Origin: JAUZRW01 sp034437755
Lineage (GTDB): Bacteria; Chloroflexota; Anaerolineae; Aggregatilineales; Phototrophicaceae
Reading direction: 5' to 3'
Length of the DNA: 64,000 bases
Assembly: GCA_034437755.1 (NCBI GenBank)
Contig: DAOTTV010000139.1
Span: 1-64,000, forward strand
The notes below the pieces were generated by a model. The model was given only the letters and a program-made list of their open reading frames with translations. It ran no database searches and had not been told where the DNA came from. Shown here piece after piece: positions 63,690 to 64,000 of the stretch. How positions within the stretch are numbered: position 1 is the first letter of the stretch; each line of letters starts with the position of its first letter. A program made the translations under genes and the position numbers.

Positions 63690-63718
63690 TAAAAAGACGC
63701 TACGTATTGTAGCGTCTT
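63690..63718 (-). terminator. Intrinsic terminator of the superoxide dismutase gene
   Basis: AAGACGCTAC (63694-63703) and GTAGCGTCTT (63709-63718) form a perfect 10-bp stem with a 5-nt loop; on the minus strand the stem ends in TTTTTATT. Confidence 0.88.
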
Positions 63719-63767
63719 CGTTTTAGATTGTGAATGTGGCAACAATCACCAGATTGAAATGCCAATC

Positions 63768-64000
63768 TTACTTAGCGGCGGCATACATCTCGGTGACTTT
63801 GTCCCAGTTGATGACGTTGAAGAATGCATCCACATAATCGCCACGCTTATTTTGATAGTTCAAATAATAGGCATGTTCCCACACATCCAAGCCGAGAATC
63901 GGGGTTTTGCCATCGCTGATCGGATTATCCTGATTCGGCGTGCTGACGACTTCTAAATTGCCAGAGCCATCGACAACGAGCCAAGCCCAGCCCGACCCAA
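63768..64000 (-). CDS. Fe/Mn superoxide dismutase (partial, N-terminus outside window)
   Basis: Only the last 76 residues are in the window, ending at the stop 63768-63770. They include GSGWAWLVVDG, TPNQDNPI, the metal-ligand signature DVWEHAYYLNYQN (the Asp and His bind the metal) and the C-terminal VINWDKVTEMY. This is the C-terminal domain of the Fe/Mn superoxide dismutase family, which disproportionates superoxide. The metal cannot be assigned from this part. Confidence 0.95.
   Translation of the reverse strand, partial: GSGWAWLVVDGSGNLEVVSTPNQDNPISDGKTPILGLDVWEHAYYLNYQNKRGDYVDAFFNVINWDKVTEMYAAAK

Overview
The window looks like chromosomal DNA of a Chloroflexota bacterium, probably Anaerolineae-like. 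The reasons are indirect: many lipoproteins and anchored proteins with Pro/Thr linkers, a secreted protein opening with an FTYEG-type domain, a cell-wall toolkit without visible outer-membrane genes, TrmFO, a MoaD-MoaE fusion, and a tRNA without an encoded CCA end. No 16S gene is present, so the phylum is inference. Base composition and codon use look even except for an AT-richer, gene-poor stretch at about 38.75-40.57 kb.

Layout. 0-6.5 kb: a partial PKD-repeat lipoprotein (minus), then a response regulator, a 7TM-GAF-PAS histidine kinase and a secreted propeller-like protein (plus). 6.6-11.9 kb: a minus-strand operon plsX, TPR protein, trmFO, hflX, small membrane protein. 12.0-16.9 kb: tRNA-Leu(GAG) with promoter and terminator, a membrane protein, a REC-GAF-kinase, a structured intergenic segment, an S41 protease and smpB. 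17-20 kb: an unknown protein overlapping a STAND-type NTPase with TPRs. 20-24.5 kb: zwf-pgl and an amidohydrolase with an unusual CYTH-like tail. 24.6-29.5 kb: a membrane nuclease/phosphatase-like protein, then moaC, moaD-moaE, rnc and a membrane protein (minus). 29.5-38.7 kb: ftsY, an RNA methyltransferase, prfB, a coiled-coil zinc-ribbon protein, and rpoC alone behind a consensus promoter.

38.7-40.6 kb is mostly non-coding, with one gene. That gene encodes a peroxiredoxin-like protein whose reading frame is interrupted by a single TGA exactly where the family has its first redox cysteine, followed at once by a hairpin: a strong candidate selenoprotein. Next to it is a 217-bp element with terminal inverted repeats and five perfect internal hairpins, MITE-like. 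40.6-44.4 kb: a YadA-head-like repeat protein ending in an S74 chaperone domain, and a glycoside-hydrolase-like lipoprotein. 44.5-53.8 kb: gyrA, a glycosyltransferase of the tRNA-queuosine mannosyltransferase type, a regulator with a degenerate NTPase, rel, moeA and a two-S1-domain protein. 53.8-61.6 kb: a cell-envelope cluster (lipoprotein, PPC-repeat protein, M23 peptidase, PD40 protein with a degenerate M15-like tail, LysM-L,D-transpeptidase). 61.6-64 kb: an HD hydrolase, a fumarase/aspartase and a partial superoxide dismutase.

Working together: zwf-pgl feed the oxidative pentose phosphate pathway; moaC, moaD-moaE and moeA belong to molybdenum cofactor synthesis; ftsY, prfB, smpB, hflX, trmFO, rnc and rel serve translation, ribosome rescue and stress response; the envelope cluster remodels peptidoglycan. 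The most interesting points are the candidate selenoprotein, the hairpin element beside it, the amidohydrolase-CYTH fusion, and key-residue changes in RNase III and RF2.
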